From: Candidatus Moraniibacteriota bacterium
Lineage (GTDB): Bacteria; Patescibacteriota; Minisyncoccia; Moranbacterales; UBA2206
Direction of reading: 5' to 3'
DNA length: 64,000 bases
Assembly (NCBI GenBank): GCA_003543115.1
Contig: DPJH01000036.1
Location: 28,290-92,289 of the forward strand
Under the pieces are notes generated by a model. The model was not told the DNA's origin, made no database searches, and saw nothing but the letters and a program-made list of their open reading frames with translations. Each line of letters begins with the position of its first letter. Positions within the stretch are counted from its first letter, which is position 1. The translations under genes were made by a program, and so were the position numbers. This document shows positions 9,279 to 18,037 of this stretch, in pieces.

Positions 9279-11105
9279 TTATTCTCCTTCATTATCAAAA
9301 TCCTTCTTGGCTTGCTCAATTTCAAGCATTTGAGCCGGATCAGTTGTAATAACCTGATCTTCGCCATAAGAAGCTACGACTTTGATAGCTACATGTTTTG
9401 TTCCGGCAAAGAAAATTCCTTCACCCACATTGCTTTCAAGAAGAAGGAATTTCTCCTGATCGGTCAGATAAAATGTTTCCGATATGACATCAATGGCTGC
9501 TGGAGATTGTTTGAGCAAGAGCTGGATAGATGAATTGGTAACGATCGGTTTTCCATAGCGGGAAGAAAGAAAATCATTCACGTCTTGAGTGATGGTAGTG
9601 AGTCCAGTATAATATTTCCTGCATCTTTTTGCAATTCCAAAAAGGAAAGAAGCGGCATCATCATATTTCATCATTACCCAGGCTTCGTCTACAAGAACAA
9701 TTCTTTTTCGTACGTTGGCTCGCATTTCATTCCAGATGAAATGAAGCACGATATACATGGCGATAGGGCGCAATTCATCTTCCATATCACGAATATTGAA
9801 AACCACTAATTTATTATCAGCAATAATATTGGTTGGATTGTTGAGAAATCCGGCAAAGATACCATCGGTATATTTTTCCAGCCGAATAGCTAAATCCTCT
9901 CCCCCATCCATGTTGCGCAAAACTTGGTAGAGATCGGTGATTGTCGGGTAAGCTTCTTTGGGAATGGAATTAAAAGGAGTTTGGGCATTAATATCCCGGA
10001 TAGCATAGGTTTCATGGATGGCTCTGTCAAGAATAGAATCTTCTTCCGGCGTAATATTTCCCAGCATAAGATGAAGAAGGCCTAAAAGGTTGGCAATGTT
10101 GTTTCGCAAAATATCAGCCGGATCCTCGTCATCCGAAATTTTTGGCAAATCAAACGGATTGAGGTGATTGTGGGAATTAAGGGATATTTTCAGAAAAGAC
10201 CCCTGGACGGTGTCGCAAAGATGCCTATATTCATTTTCTGGGTCAATAATAATAACATCCGTTCCAATCATCAAAGAGCGCAGAACTTCCAGTTTTATGG
10301 TATAGCTTTTTCCAGCTCCGGATTTGGCAAAAACCACCATATTGCCATTTTCCATTTTGAAGCGATCAAAAAGAATGAGACTGTTATTGTGCCTATTGAT
10401 GCCATAAAGAATGCCCTCATCATTGGAAAGCGTGGAAGAGACAAAAGGAAAAGTGGTGGAGAGAGGAGCGGAATTCATGTTGGTGCCGATATTAATTTCA
10501 TCATTGGCAAGCGGTATGGTTGAATTGAATCCTTGCTCTGTTCGGAATATGGCAGGCTTGGTATAAACCAATTGTGCTTCCAGAATAGACTCGATGCTTC
10601 TGGCTGATTTTTCCAATTCTTCTTCACTTGCTCCGTAAACAGTTATATATAAGCCGAAACGAAAGAACTTTTCCGTTCCTTGTTGCAGCTTGTCTCTCAG
10701 TTCTTCAATGTCATTGATAGCGGTTTCCAGAGCTGGGTCGCGAATCATCCCACTTTCTTCTTCAATATGGATCTGAGATTGCACTTGTGTGGAGCTTCTG
10801 CGAAGATTTTTAAGGATATCATAAGTGTCGATGGGATGCACGAACATGGAAATATCCATAGGCATGTCTATGTTTATGATCGGAGAGAACCAGTTGCTGT
10901 GAAGATATCGAGGATAGGAAATTACGAAAATTGTTCGAGCAAAAGTCTCTCCCATGCGGATTGATTTGGGAGTTATTTTAATAGAAGCAGGCGCTATGAT
11001 ATCTTGCAGCTTGGCTATTCCTTCTTGATAATATTTTTCTGAAGCAAGGATCTCATCTCTTTCTTCAGGCTTCATGGCGCTTTTTTTATTAAAAAAATCG
11101 AACAT
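9279..11105 (-). CDS. VirB4-type secretion ATPase
   Basis: 608 residues. A FtsK/HerA-like P-loop ATPase that powers type IV secretion at the inner membrane. Walker A is SGAGKSYT at about residues 263-270 and Walker B is IVLVDEAW at about 470. An RCRKYYTGLTTITQDVNDFL block follows, as in TraC/VirB4 proteins. The N-terminal third (FVISYPRYLHSNWFSPIIN) matches the VirB4 domain that precedes the ATPase. The usual far N-terminal part is coded by the separate gene at 11132-11818, so VirB4 function appears split. The gene lies between that gene and a membrane protein, all within 30 nt of each other. Confidence 0.9.
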   Translation of the reverse strand: MFDFFNKKSAMKPEERDEILASEKYYQEGIAKLQDIIAPASIKITPKSIRMGETFARTIFVISYPRYLHSNWFSPIINIDMPMDISMFVHPIDTYDILKNLRRSSTQVQSQIHIEEESGMIRDPALETAINDIEELRDKLQQGTEKFFRFGLYITVYGASEEELEKSARSIESILEAQLVYTKPAIFRTEQGFNSTIPLANDEINIGTNMNSAPLSTTFPFVSSTLSNDEGILYGINRHNNSLILFDRFKMENGNMVVFAKSGAGKSYTIKLEVLRSLMIGTDVIIIDPENEYRHLCDTVQGSFLKISLNSHNHLNPFDLPKISDDEDPADILRNNIANLLGLLHLMLGNITPEEDSILDRAIHETYAIRDINAQTPFNSIPKEAYPTITDLYQVLRNMDGGEDLAIRLEKYTDGIFAGFLNNPTNIIADNKLVVFNIRDMEDELRPIAMYIVLHFIWNEMRANVRKRIVLVDEAWVMMKYDDAASFLFGIAKRCRKYYTGLTTITQDVNDFLSSRYGKPIVTNSSIQLLLKQSPAAIDVISETFYLTDQEKFLLLESNVGEGIFFAGTKHVAIKVVASYGEDQVITTDPAQMLEIEQAKKDFDNEGE

Positions 11106-11131
11106 AAGGTATGAATTTTATAATTTTTTAA

Positions 11132-11818
11132 TTATTGTATTTCCAGATTATTTACATCCCCGATTTCTGGATTGGTAAATAAGTTAGGGTTATAGGAATT
11201 ATATAGCAGCTCAACTATTTCTTGTGTTTTGAGCGGAGTGAGGCGGAGTCCGATGCCGGAAAGAGACGCGGTGATATGATCCAGTCTTTGGAAAAGCTGA
11301 TTTTTATATGTTTCAAAATGCTCTCTTTTTGCCTGGATACTTTTTCGGGGATTAAAATGGTCCATCATATTGCCTAAAAAACCCTTACCCTCATTTTCTA
11401 CCGGGGAAAACGGAACAACAATGTAGAAATTCTTATCCATAATATTGGAAACAGAAACTAATTGCTGGATAAAATTTTGGTATTCCGAAATTTGAAATTT
11501 CAGAAGATCGTTTTTCTGTTGGCGTGATTTTTTCTCAATGAAATCAAGATAATCGGAAATATTGAGCTTTCTGGAGCTTATGACGATTTGAACCGGAAAA
11601 TCAAGGGAATTGAGAAAAGCTTGATATTGCATTATTATAGCATCTTGTTCCTCGGTTGATTTAAGATCAAAATTAATGGCAGAAACAGCCATTATGGCTC
11701 TCATTGAGCCATTTTTTAGAATAATAACATCTTCTTTCACTTCAGCTACGTCTAAAAATATTTGGGTGGCTGAAGCGTTATTTTGGCCGGATAGTTTGTT
11801 TGAATGTAAAATTTCCAT
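11132..11818 (-). CDS. TraC/VirB4 N-terminal domain-like protein
   Basis: 228 residues with no membrane segment. The opening (FLDVAEVKEDVIILKNGSMR, then AIMAVSAINFDLKS) and the EYQNFIQQLVSVSNIMDKNFYI block resemble the N-terminal domain of TraC-like conjugation ATPases. It contains no Walker motifs. It is placed between PrgI and VirB4, as in Gram-positive conjugative modules. Its ATG overlaps the PrgI stop by one base (TAATG), which implies translational coupling. Probable role: assembly partner of the VirB4 ATPase at the membrane. Confidence 0.7.
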   Translation of the reverse strand: MEILHSNKLSGQNNASATQIFLDVAEVKEDVIILKNGSMRAIMAVSAINFDLKSTEEQDAIIMQYQAFLNSLDFPVQIVISSRKLNISDYLDFIEKKSRQQKNDLLKFQISEYQNFIQQLVSVSNIMDKNFYIVVPFSPVENEGKGFLGNMMDHFNPRKSIQAKREHFETYKNQLFQRLDHITASLSGIGLRLTPLKTQEIVELLYNSYNPNLFTNPEIGDVNNLEIQ

Positions 11819-12222
11819 TATTTTTTCTTTATTTCTAGCAATTGGGATACTTTTTTAATTTCTTCAAGGCTGATTTCTTTGTTAGTGTGAACGGATGACT
11901 TTTCATTGATTATTTTTGTGTGTTTGAATAAGTTTTTGGTGTCTGGCATTCTTCTCCACATATATATTTTTGGCTTGGAGAAAAATATGAATATTGATCC
12001 TAGAGCGGATATAAGAGGTTGTCCATTGGGCCGATAGAAAGCCAGTCCTCCAAAAATAAAAGCTACAAAAAAAGTTGACACAACAAAGGCTGCCAAATCA
12101 AGAACGCTCCAAAGTAAAAGAAGACACACTCCTCCTGCTGCCAGCCATCCTAATTGTTTGGCGGTCAAAGGGCCGACGATCTTATCTTCGATATCAATAA
12201 ATTGTGGGATGTTGAATATCAT
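11818..12222 (-). CDS. PrgI family (VirB3-like) membrane protein
   Basis: 134 residues starting with IPQFIDIEDKIVGPLTAKQL, a stretch typical of PrgI proteins. Two adjacent membrane helices (about residues 26-44 and 48-66) are followed by FYRPNGQPL and a basic KPKIYMWRR stretch. PrgI replaces VirB3 in Gram-positive type IV secretion systems and contacts VirB4. The gene immediately precedes the VirB4-related pair, in line with that. The C-terminal 45 residues are charged and probably cytoplasmic. Confidence 0.85.
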   Translation of the reverse strand: MIFNIPQFIDIEDKIVGPLTAKQLGWLAAGGVCLLLLWSVLDLAAFVVSTFFVAFIFGGLAFYRPNGQPLISALGSIFIFFSKPKIYMWRRMPDTKNLFKHTKIINEKSSVHTNKEISLEEIKKVSQLLEIKKK

Positions 12223-12240
12223 GGAATTAATTTTTGAATT

Positions 12241-13527
12241 TTATATCTCTCTTAAGTTTACCACATTTTTTCCGCTTGGTCTTGGAGGTGCGGGCTTTTT
12301 TTCGAGAACGACAGTGTTTGTTTTCGGTGTGGATGATTGGTAGGGCTTGACCGGCAAATTATCGGGTGATTGCGGAGTCGAAAAATATTTTTTTTGTTTC
12401 GCTATAGGATCCTTTTCATATTCATAAGGAAGTTTTTGGGGAGAGGAAAAAGTCATTTTGTTAGTTTGCAGTTCGCTTGCCTGCTCGCCTTGCTCTCGAC
12501 TCGTCGAAGCGGGCCGGCGAGGCGGGTAGTTCGTAGTTTGTGGCGAGTTGTTGTCTGTGTATGGTTGGCCGTGGTCATTTTTCTTGTTAGCTTCAATTGG
12601 TCGTGACGTAGATGATTCTGTTTCAGCGATAGATGTTGCCGGTGCAGTTTGAATTTTGGGCTTCAATGTTTCTGGAACGTTTCTGCCTGCTGCGGGAGAG
12701 GTGAAAGGCGGAAAAACTATTTGTCTGGTTGTTTTGTTGATGGAAATGGGAGTTTCATCGTTGAATGATTTTAGGATATATGTCAGTTTTTGTCTGTCGG
12801 AAGAACTCATTTTCTTGGTGTTTTCACTATGAAATAGATAGTTTCCGATTTCAATGGCGCTATGTTTTTCATATCCGAAATATGAAGTGTAGTCAGCTAG
12901 CCAGTTTGCAAGCGATGGACGCACCGATTCCGGAAAGCTGAGAATCTTGATGCGTTGCGAGGTGATGATCTGTTCTCCGATGTCCGGAATCTCTTTGAGT
13001 GCCTGAAAAATAGGCATTTTCATCAGTGAGGGCGCGTTTTGTTCTTGTGATCCGACAGAATTTTTGGAGAGTGGTTCCTGCAAGGACAGTTCGCGTGCCT
13101 TAGAAAGAATTCTAGATGAAATATCTTGCGCAATTTGATTGCAGGCCGCTGAATCTATGCCAAGATTTTTTTCTAACAGGCCATTGATATCTTCCCATTC
13201 TTTAGTTCGGCACAATTGCCATACGATGTGGGGCAGCGCATCTCTTTGTTTTTGGGATAGATTGAATTTTTTAGCCAAATCATCATAGAAAAGGGCATGC
13301 TCAAAAGAAAGCAGAAAAAAAATCAAATTACTGTCCATTCCAGAGAGGGTGTTGGGAAAAATTTGCGCATTGGCGTTTTGTTTCTTCCATTTTTCCAGTA
13401 ATTCTTTTTTTGTTTCGGCTATTTCTTCGGCTATTTTTTGTTTTTCCAGTTCTAAATCATAGCCTTGGTATGAAGGATTGCTTTGATTGAACCTATTGTA
13501 ATCAGTCTTATTTTGATATGTTGGCAT
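12241..13527 (-). CDS. Secretion-operon cytoplasmic protein of unknown function
   Basis: 428 residues with no signal or membrane segment. Residues 1-60 are charged with a coiled-coil tendency (KIAEEIAETKKELLEKW). The middle is helical, with Trp-rich motifs such as HIVWQLCRTKEWEDINGLLE. The C-terminal 150 residues are low-complexity, rich in Pro, Ser and Thr. A GC-rich palindromic segment (12478-12530) is read in frame inside this tail, so the tail tolerates insertions. It sits between PrgI and the 132-residue protein. No family is recognised; a scaffold or regulator of the secretion ATPase is one guess. Confidence 0.5.
   Translation of the reverse strand: MPTYQNKTDYNRFNQSNPSYQGYDLELEKQKIAEEIAETKKELLEKWKKQNANAQIFPNTLSGMDSNLIFFLLSFEHALFYDDLAKKFNLSQKQRDALPHIVWQLCRTKEWEDINGLLEKNLGIDSAACNQIAQDISSRILSKARELSLQEPLSKNSVGSQEQNAPSLMKMPIFQALKEIPDIGEQIITSQRIKILSFPESVRPSLANWLADYTSYFGYEKHSAIEIGNYLFHSENTKKMSSSDRQKLTYILKSFNDETPISINKTTRQIVFPPFTSPAAGRNVPETLKPKIQTAPATSIAETESSTSRPIEANKKNDHGQPYTDNNSPQTTNYPPRRPASTSREQGEQASELQTNKMTFSSPQKLPYEYEKDPIAKQKKYFSTPQSPDNLPVKPYQSSTPKTNTVVLEKKPAPPRPSGKNVVNLREI
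12478..12530. repeat. GC-rich nested palindrome inside a coding sequence
   Basis: A sharply GC-rich block in AT-rich surroundings. TCGAC and GTCGA enclose two bases; outside them CTCGCC pairs with GGCGAG. It is read as Arg/Pro/Ser/Glu-rich residues in the disordered tail of the host protein. It looks like a REP-like mini-palindrome insertion, similar in kind to those at 45285-45305 and 63736-63811. Confidence 0.5.
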
Positions 13528-13547
13528 TTTATATAATATTTTAAATT

Positions 13548-13946
13548 CTAAAATTGAAAAACTGCCTGATTGTCTTTGATATATTGAATAATCATATTCA
13601 ATCTTTGTTGATTTTTGGTTGCGTTTTCTCCTAAGTTTTTATCCATGGCTTCAGAAATTTCAAAAGCTTCTTTTGTGATATAATCTTTTCTGATTGTTTC
13701 AAGAAGCTCTGTTTTGTAGTTTTCCGGAGCATTTTTGCCGATATATTCTATATTAGCTTCTGAAATGCCGGCTATTATGCTCGGATAGGAAAAGGAATAT
13801 ACGCTTGATAAGAGAAGCTCTTCCCCTTTGAGGGACAGTATGTGTTGGGCTAATGCAACTTTTTGTTGGATAGTGTCTTGCGGGAAGGCAATGTGGGGTA
13901 TCGCAAATTTATCTAAAATTTCTTCACTAATGATATCGCTAAACAT
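13548..13946 (-). CDS. Small secretion-operon protein of unknown function
   Basis: 132 residues, predicted helical and soluble, with no signal sequence. It begins MFSDIISEEILDKFAIPHIA and ends in QYIKDNQAVFQF. It lies 17 nt after the VirB6-like gene and 20 nt before the 428-residue protein, with which it may work. No family is recognised and there are no Cys or His clusters. Confidence 0.5.
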   Translation of the reverse strand: MFSDIISEEILDKFAIPHIAFPQDTIQQKVALAQHILSLKGEELLLSSVYSFSYPSIIAGISEANIEYIGKNAPENYKTELLETIRKDYITKEAFEISEAMDKNLGENATKNQQRLNMIIQYIKDNQAVFQF

Positions 13947-13963
13947 GTTTTTAAGTAAAATAA

Positions 13964-15856
13964 TTAGGTCCAGAGAGCGTCAACCACTCCCCTGGCTTTT
14001 GCTGCGGCAGTATTAATTTCTGGCGTTGTCGGCTTATCGTTTGTTTCTGCAACTTTATGCGCTTGCTTGGCCTTATCATTAAGCACTTTCCAATTGAGAG
14101 CGATTTGTTGCTTGATATAATTTTCTTTTTGTTCAGAATTTTTTCCTTGCATATTTGTAGCGTGCATTCTATTTCTTGGATCGAGAACCTCGCTTCTTAC
14201 TTTCAATTCAAATTCATCCTTTTTGCTAGTATCAGTTTTAAGATGATGTAGCATGGATGCCACTTTAACAGCTTCTCCATATCGTTTAGACGGATCTTTG
14301 TGGTGTAAGTCAGCTTTTAATATCTGATGAACAAGACTGTCTTTTCCAATCGCATCAATGTGATCATTTTCATCAGCTTTTTCCTTATATTTCTTTCTGA
14401 ATTCTTCCACCCTCTTGTTTTTACTGGCATCTTTCCATCCTTTTTTGCCTCCAGTGACTCCTCCTGCAATTTGAGACTCTCGTTCTTCTTTGCCGCTCTT
14501 AAATAAGAATCTTGAATATTTATTATCCATTCCAAAAATTTTCCCGCTCTTTCTTGTGTTTTCCCATCCTTTCTTTATTCCACCTGGAATGCCAGTTGTG
14601 TTCCATGCGCCTTTTCCAAAGCTTTTCGCCATACCAATGCCTTTTCCGCGCACTTTTCCAAGAATTGATCCTGCTCCGTCAATTCCCTTCACTGCCATGC
14701 CCATTCCTATCCAAAGTATAACAATAGGAGGAATAAATCTTGTCATACCTATAACAATATTGTTGGGCGCTGCTTCCATGCCTCCTATAAACCCAACATC
14801 ATTAGTTACGGCTGCCAATGTATTCATTAATTGTGTTGATATATAAAGAACCAGAGCGATAATTGGTCCAGCCATGGCATATTTGAAAAGATTGTTCCAC
14901 CATTCTCCGCCCTTTCCAATAATAGATCCTGCAAACCCGATAGGAGAAAAAATTATTATAATTCCTAGGGCAATAGTTCGTATGAGCAGTATGAAGGCGA
15001 GAGCTAAAATAGTAAGAGCCAAGACAAAAATAAATATAATAGAAGCAAGCATTTGAGGAATATTAGCTTTTTTGTCTGTTATGATAATTTGCAGGTTATC
15101 GAAGGCAGATATGCTTGTTATTATTTCTCCCCCAGATTTATTGCTACCCATTAAGTTGTCAAGCAGGGTATACATAAGGGAATTGCTAATATCAATAATA
15201 AAACGAGTAATAGGAAAACTGAAGTTCACTAAAAGTGCCATAATAACCAACCAAAGCAGTATATTTTTATAGTTATATTTGCTATATTGAAAAACAGTGG
15301 AAAAAGCGGAAAAAAGAAGAACTAAAATAAAGCCTATATTGCAAAGATCTCTGACTTTGCTCCATATTTCATATATAGCTGGATCAGAAAGCATAGCTGA
15401 GGCAGTGTTTGCATCAATTACTTTTGAAAATAACAAAACAGCTAGATTGAGTATCCATCCAGTAAAATAAAGGACGCCCTGAAGTAACCACATAATGGCG
15501 CCTTCAGCTGCATCTCCAACAGCTCCTGTAAATTCCTTGTCATTCTTAACTTCTTGTATTAGTCCAGCTGATTTTGTGAAAAATGGATATCCCGATGTAC
15601 CTTTTTTTATAAAATCTGTTCCATATTTATAACGTCCACCATTTGATCCGCATTTTTTTTCGCATGCCTCTTTTGTCGGAGCTGTTGTTGAATCGCCTGT
15701 TGCATAGCTTACAATATCACCAATATTTGCCTGAAAACAAGTACATGTATTTGATGCGGCTAAAATAGGCGTTGTATCAAAAAACAAAAAACCGGCAGAT
15801 ATGATAAATATCGCTAAGAGTGTTGTGAATATTTTTTCCCTTTTTTGGTCTTTCAA
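13964..15856 (-). CDS. VirB6/TrbL-like channel protein
   Basis: 630 residues. Signal-like N-terminus (about 14-34), a short Cys-containing external part, then seven or so hydrophobic segments between residues 120 and 400, including VLALTILALAFILLIRTIALG, split here by IIIIFSPIGFAGSI. This is the VirB6/TrbL signature of a polytopic channel protein with a conserved S-P-x-G-x-A loop. The last 220 residues are highly charged and cytoplasmic. It would form the inner-membrane part of the secretion channel. It sits in the usual place between the secreted proteins and the PrgI-VirB4 block. The hydrophilic tail is long for the family. Confidence 0.75.
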   Translation of the reverse strand: MKDQKREKIFTTLLAIFIISAGFLFFDTTPILAASNTCTCFQANIGDIVSYATGDSTTAPTKEACEKKCGSNGGRYKYGTDFIKKGTSGYPFFTKSAGLIQEVKNDKEFTGAVGDAAEGAIMWLLQGVLYFTGWILNLAVLLFSKVIDANTASAMLSDPAIYEIWSKVRDLCNIGFILVLLFSAFSTVFQYSKYNYKNILLWLVIMALLVNFSFPITRFIIDISNSLMYTLLDNLMGSNKSGGEIITSISAFDNLQIIITDKKANIPQMLASIIFIFVLALTILALAFILLIRTIALGIIIIFSPIGFAGSIIGKGGEWWNNLFKYAMAGPIIALVLYISTQLMNTLAAVTNDVGFIGGMEAAPNNIVIGMTRFIPPIVILWIGMGMAVKGIDGAGSILGKVRGKGIGMAKSFGKGAWNTTGIPGGIKKGWENTRKSGKIFGMDNKYSRFLFKSGKEERESQIAGGVTGGKKGWKDASKNKRVEEFRKKYKEKADENDHIDAIGKDSLVHQILKADLHHKDPSKRYGEAVKVASMLHHLKTDTSKKDEFELKVRSEVLDPRNRMHATNMQGKNSEQKENYIKQQIALNWKVLNDKAKQAHKVAETNDKPTTPEINTAAAKARGVVDALWT

Positions 15857-15903
15857 CTTTTTCGTATATGAAATGATTTCTATTATTTTATCCAGTCAAT
15901 TTC

Positions 15904-16857
15904 CTATGTCGGATTGTCCGGATTGACCCATGGTTTGGCCTCTCCTTCCGGTGCTTCATTTTCTTCGCTATTTTGAGCGTCTTGGTCTTCTTCTCCCGTG
16001 TTTTCCTGAGATTTTCCGATTCCGTCTTGAATGGTTTGGGATACGAATTGGGTGACCATTCCGGCTATCACATCTTGCATGCTGGTGGCGCTGGAAATGG
16101 AATCAAAGCTCATGGCATTGGCATTGCTTAACTGGGAAGCGATATAGGCTCCGGGAGTGACAACCTTTCCATTTTTTTCGGTCCCCTTATATCCCATGCC
16201 GGCGATAGCTTTGACCTCGGCGATTTGTCTTGTTTCTTCCAGTTTCTTTTGATACATGCTCTGGACATATAGTTGGTAGGACCAGGGATTGTTGATTCCG
16301 GAAAGATAGGAATTAAAATTGTTGAGATTCCCATCGCTAAAGAGATTTTCACTTGGATTGCCCACATAAGTCGTTTTCAATTTCTTGGTTTCTGATTGAA
16401 TCATTGATTTAGCCATACTGGAGAGTTGTTTTTTGAAGTCAGCTCCTCCGCTGCCTTGAGGAAAATAATCGCCAATGCCTTCAGCTGAAACATAGCTGCT
16501 CAGATCTTGTCCGCCAACACTTTCACTTATATAGTCATTTATATAGACTTGGGCGCTTTTTTCCGATTGGGTGAAAAGATAGTCCTTATAATTGCTGATT
16601 ATTTTGCTGTCTTTCGAGCTGCTTCCCCCGACAACATTGCTTACTTGTTCGCTGATCATCTTGATTGCCATCTGTTTCATGGCGCCGGTAAGAATATTTT
16701 TGACCATGTCTTGCACATAAGCCATGATTCTGTTTACCAAAGTAGCCGGTATGGCCATCCAGGCATCGGCTTTTTGGGCTTGGACAGGAGCAAAAGCCAA
16801 GCCGATAGAAAAAATAAAAACAAAAATAATTTTACGAAAATTTGATTTAGACTTCAT
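15904..16857 (-). CDS. Secreted protein in VirB5/TrbJ position
   Basis: 317 residues with a signal peptide (FIFSIGLAFAPVQA, cut near residue 27). The mature part is helical, with MAYVQDMVKNILTGAMKQMA and a Gly/Ser-rich GGSSSKDSKI followed by YLFTQSEKSAQVYINDYISE. Placement before VirB6 and the helical secreted nature recall VirB5/TrbJ minor pilus proteins. The C-terminus is acidic (EENTGEEDQDAQNSEENEA region). The family is inferred from position and character, not from a clear motif. Confidence 0.55.
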   Translation of the reverse strand: MKSKSNFRKIIFVFIFSIGLAFAPVQAQKADAWMAIPATLVNRIMAYVQDMVKNILTGAMKQMAIKMISEQVSNVVGGSSSKDSKIISNYKDYLFTQSEKSAQVYINDYISESVGGQDLSSYVSAEGIGDYFPQGSGGADFKKQLSSMAKSMIQSETKKLKTTYVGNPSENLFSDGNLNNFNSYLSGINNPWSYQLYVQSMYQKKLEETRQIAEVKAIAGMGYKGTEKNGKVVTPGAYIASQLSNANAMSFDSISSATSMQDVIAGMVTQFVSQTIQDGIGKSQENTGEEDQDAQNSEENEAPEGEAKPWVNPDNPT

Positions 16858-16863
16858 ATTGGT

Positions 16864-17895
16864 TTATTTTATTTCCTCGAGAAAATTATCAGAAACGGAA
16901 ACCCCATAATCGTTCAGTTGCTTTTGCATATTGGAATCAAGTTTCAAGTCATACTGCTCTATCTTTTTTGTAATAGAGTCGGAAAAATCAGAAACAAGCA
17001 TGGTGGCGCTTTGGATGTTTGAATAATTCACTAGATTGGTCAGAGGATCATCTTGGACCGAATTCACCGAGTTTTTGAGCTGATCGACATAACTGATCAG
17101 CTGGAGTCCCTTGATGTGGTCCTCAGTCATTTCTTCAGGCACTTCTATATCTTTTATTTGAGAGGATATTTTCTTTAGGGACAAGTCCAGATCTTCGATG
17201 GAGCTGGAGTTTTGAGAGCTAAGAGCGCTTCCTATTTTCTCCATAACAGAAGAGTTGAGCTTATTGATGTCATCGTTTGAGTTGATCGGTTCCGGGGAAT
17301 TGGAAAGTAAGACATAGGAAATTCCGGTGATATAGTCGCTCATATCCTGCTTTTTCTTTTCCAGCTGTTTTTCTTTGGATAATCCATCATAATCCTGCTT
17401 TTTTATTTTTATTTGCTTGGGGTCTGCAGGAGGCGGGAGTTCTCGGGCGGATTTTTCCTGTTCTATGGATTCATTGACAATAGTTTTTATCTGTTCGATG
17501 GTTTCCTGCTGATTTTCGGAATCTGCATTTTTCAAAGTGGTGGAAATTTTTTTAGAAACCTCTTTGGTGAGATTTCTTTTGTCGGAGTCGTTATTTTTTT
17601 TATCAGAAAAAGTGTTTGCATCCGGAATCAGCTTGTCTCCGGGCGATGGTTTTTTGGGATCATAGCCGCTTTTTACTTCTGCTCCGTCAGAATATCCATC
17701 TCCGTCAGTATCCGTTTTGTTGGGATTGGTGCCATAAGTTTTTTCTTCATCATCCGAAAGGCCGTCTTGATCGCTATCAAGGAAGATGTTTTTAGTGGTG
17801 ATTGATTTTTCTTCAGCATAAGCATAGAAAGAAAAACTGCTGACGATAAGTATCAATAAAACAGCTAAGGATATTTGAAAGTTTTTTATTTTCAT
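16864..17895 (-). CDS. Secreted TSP3-repeat calcium-binding protein
   Basis: 343 residues. Signal peptide (about 1-27, LAVLLILIVSSFSFYAYA). Residues 40-75 carry two thrombospondin type 3-like calcium loops, DSDQDGLSDDEE and DTDGDGYSDGAE, each followed by G-x-x-P. The rest is helical and charged with coiled-coil tendency, probably bridging the cell wall. It is the first gene of the secretion operon; the promoter lies about 100 nt upstream. TSP3 repeats are common at the surface of these bacteria. A role in calcium-dependent adhesion or apparatus assembly is inference. Confidence 0.7.
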   Translation of the reverse strand: MKIKNFQISLAVLLILIVSSFSFYAYAEEKSITTKNIFLDSDQDGLSDDEEKTYGTNPNKTDTDGDGYSDGAEVKSGYDPKKPSPGDKLIPDANTFSDKKNNDSDKRNLTKEVSKKISTTLKNADSENQQETIEQIKTIVNESIEQEKSARELPPPADPKQIKIKKQDYDGLSKEKQLEKKKQDMSDYITGISYVLLSNSPEPINSNDDINKLNSSVMEKIGSALSSQNSSSIEDLDLSLKKISSQIKDIEVPEEMTEDHIKGLQLISYVDQLKNSVNSVQDDPLTNLVNYSNIQSATMLVSDFSDSITKKIEQYDLKLDSNMQKQLNDYGVSVSDNFLEEIK

Positions 17896-17996
17896 CGGAT
17901 TAGTTTTTGAAGCTAGAAAAATGGGCTTTTTGTAAAATAAATTTCTATAAAAAAAATTTCCAAATCAAGAAGAAGCAGAATATTTCCTATGGAGAA

Positions 17997-18025
17997 ATTA
18001 TATCACAAAAAGAAAAAAACAAGAA
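17997..18025 (-). promoter_or_regulatory. Promoter of the secretion operon
   Basis: On the minus strand TATAAT is preceded by TGA (extended -10), with a weak -35 TTCTTG 17 nt upstream. Transcription would start near 17990, leaving a leader of about 95 nt before the TSP3 gene. Confidence 0.55.
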
Positions 18026-18037
18026 GTTTTCGAGTGG

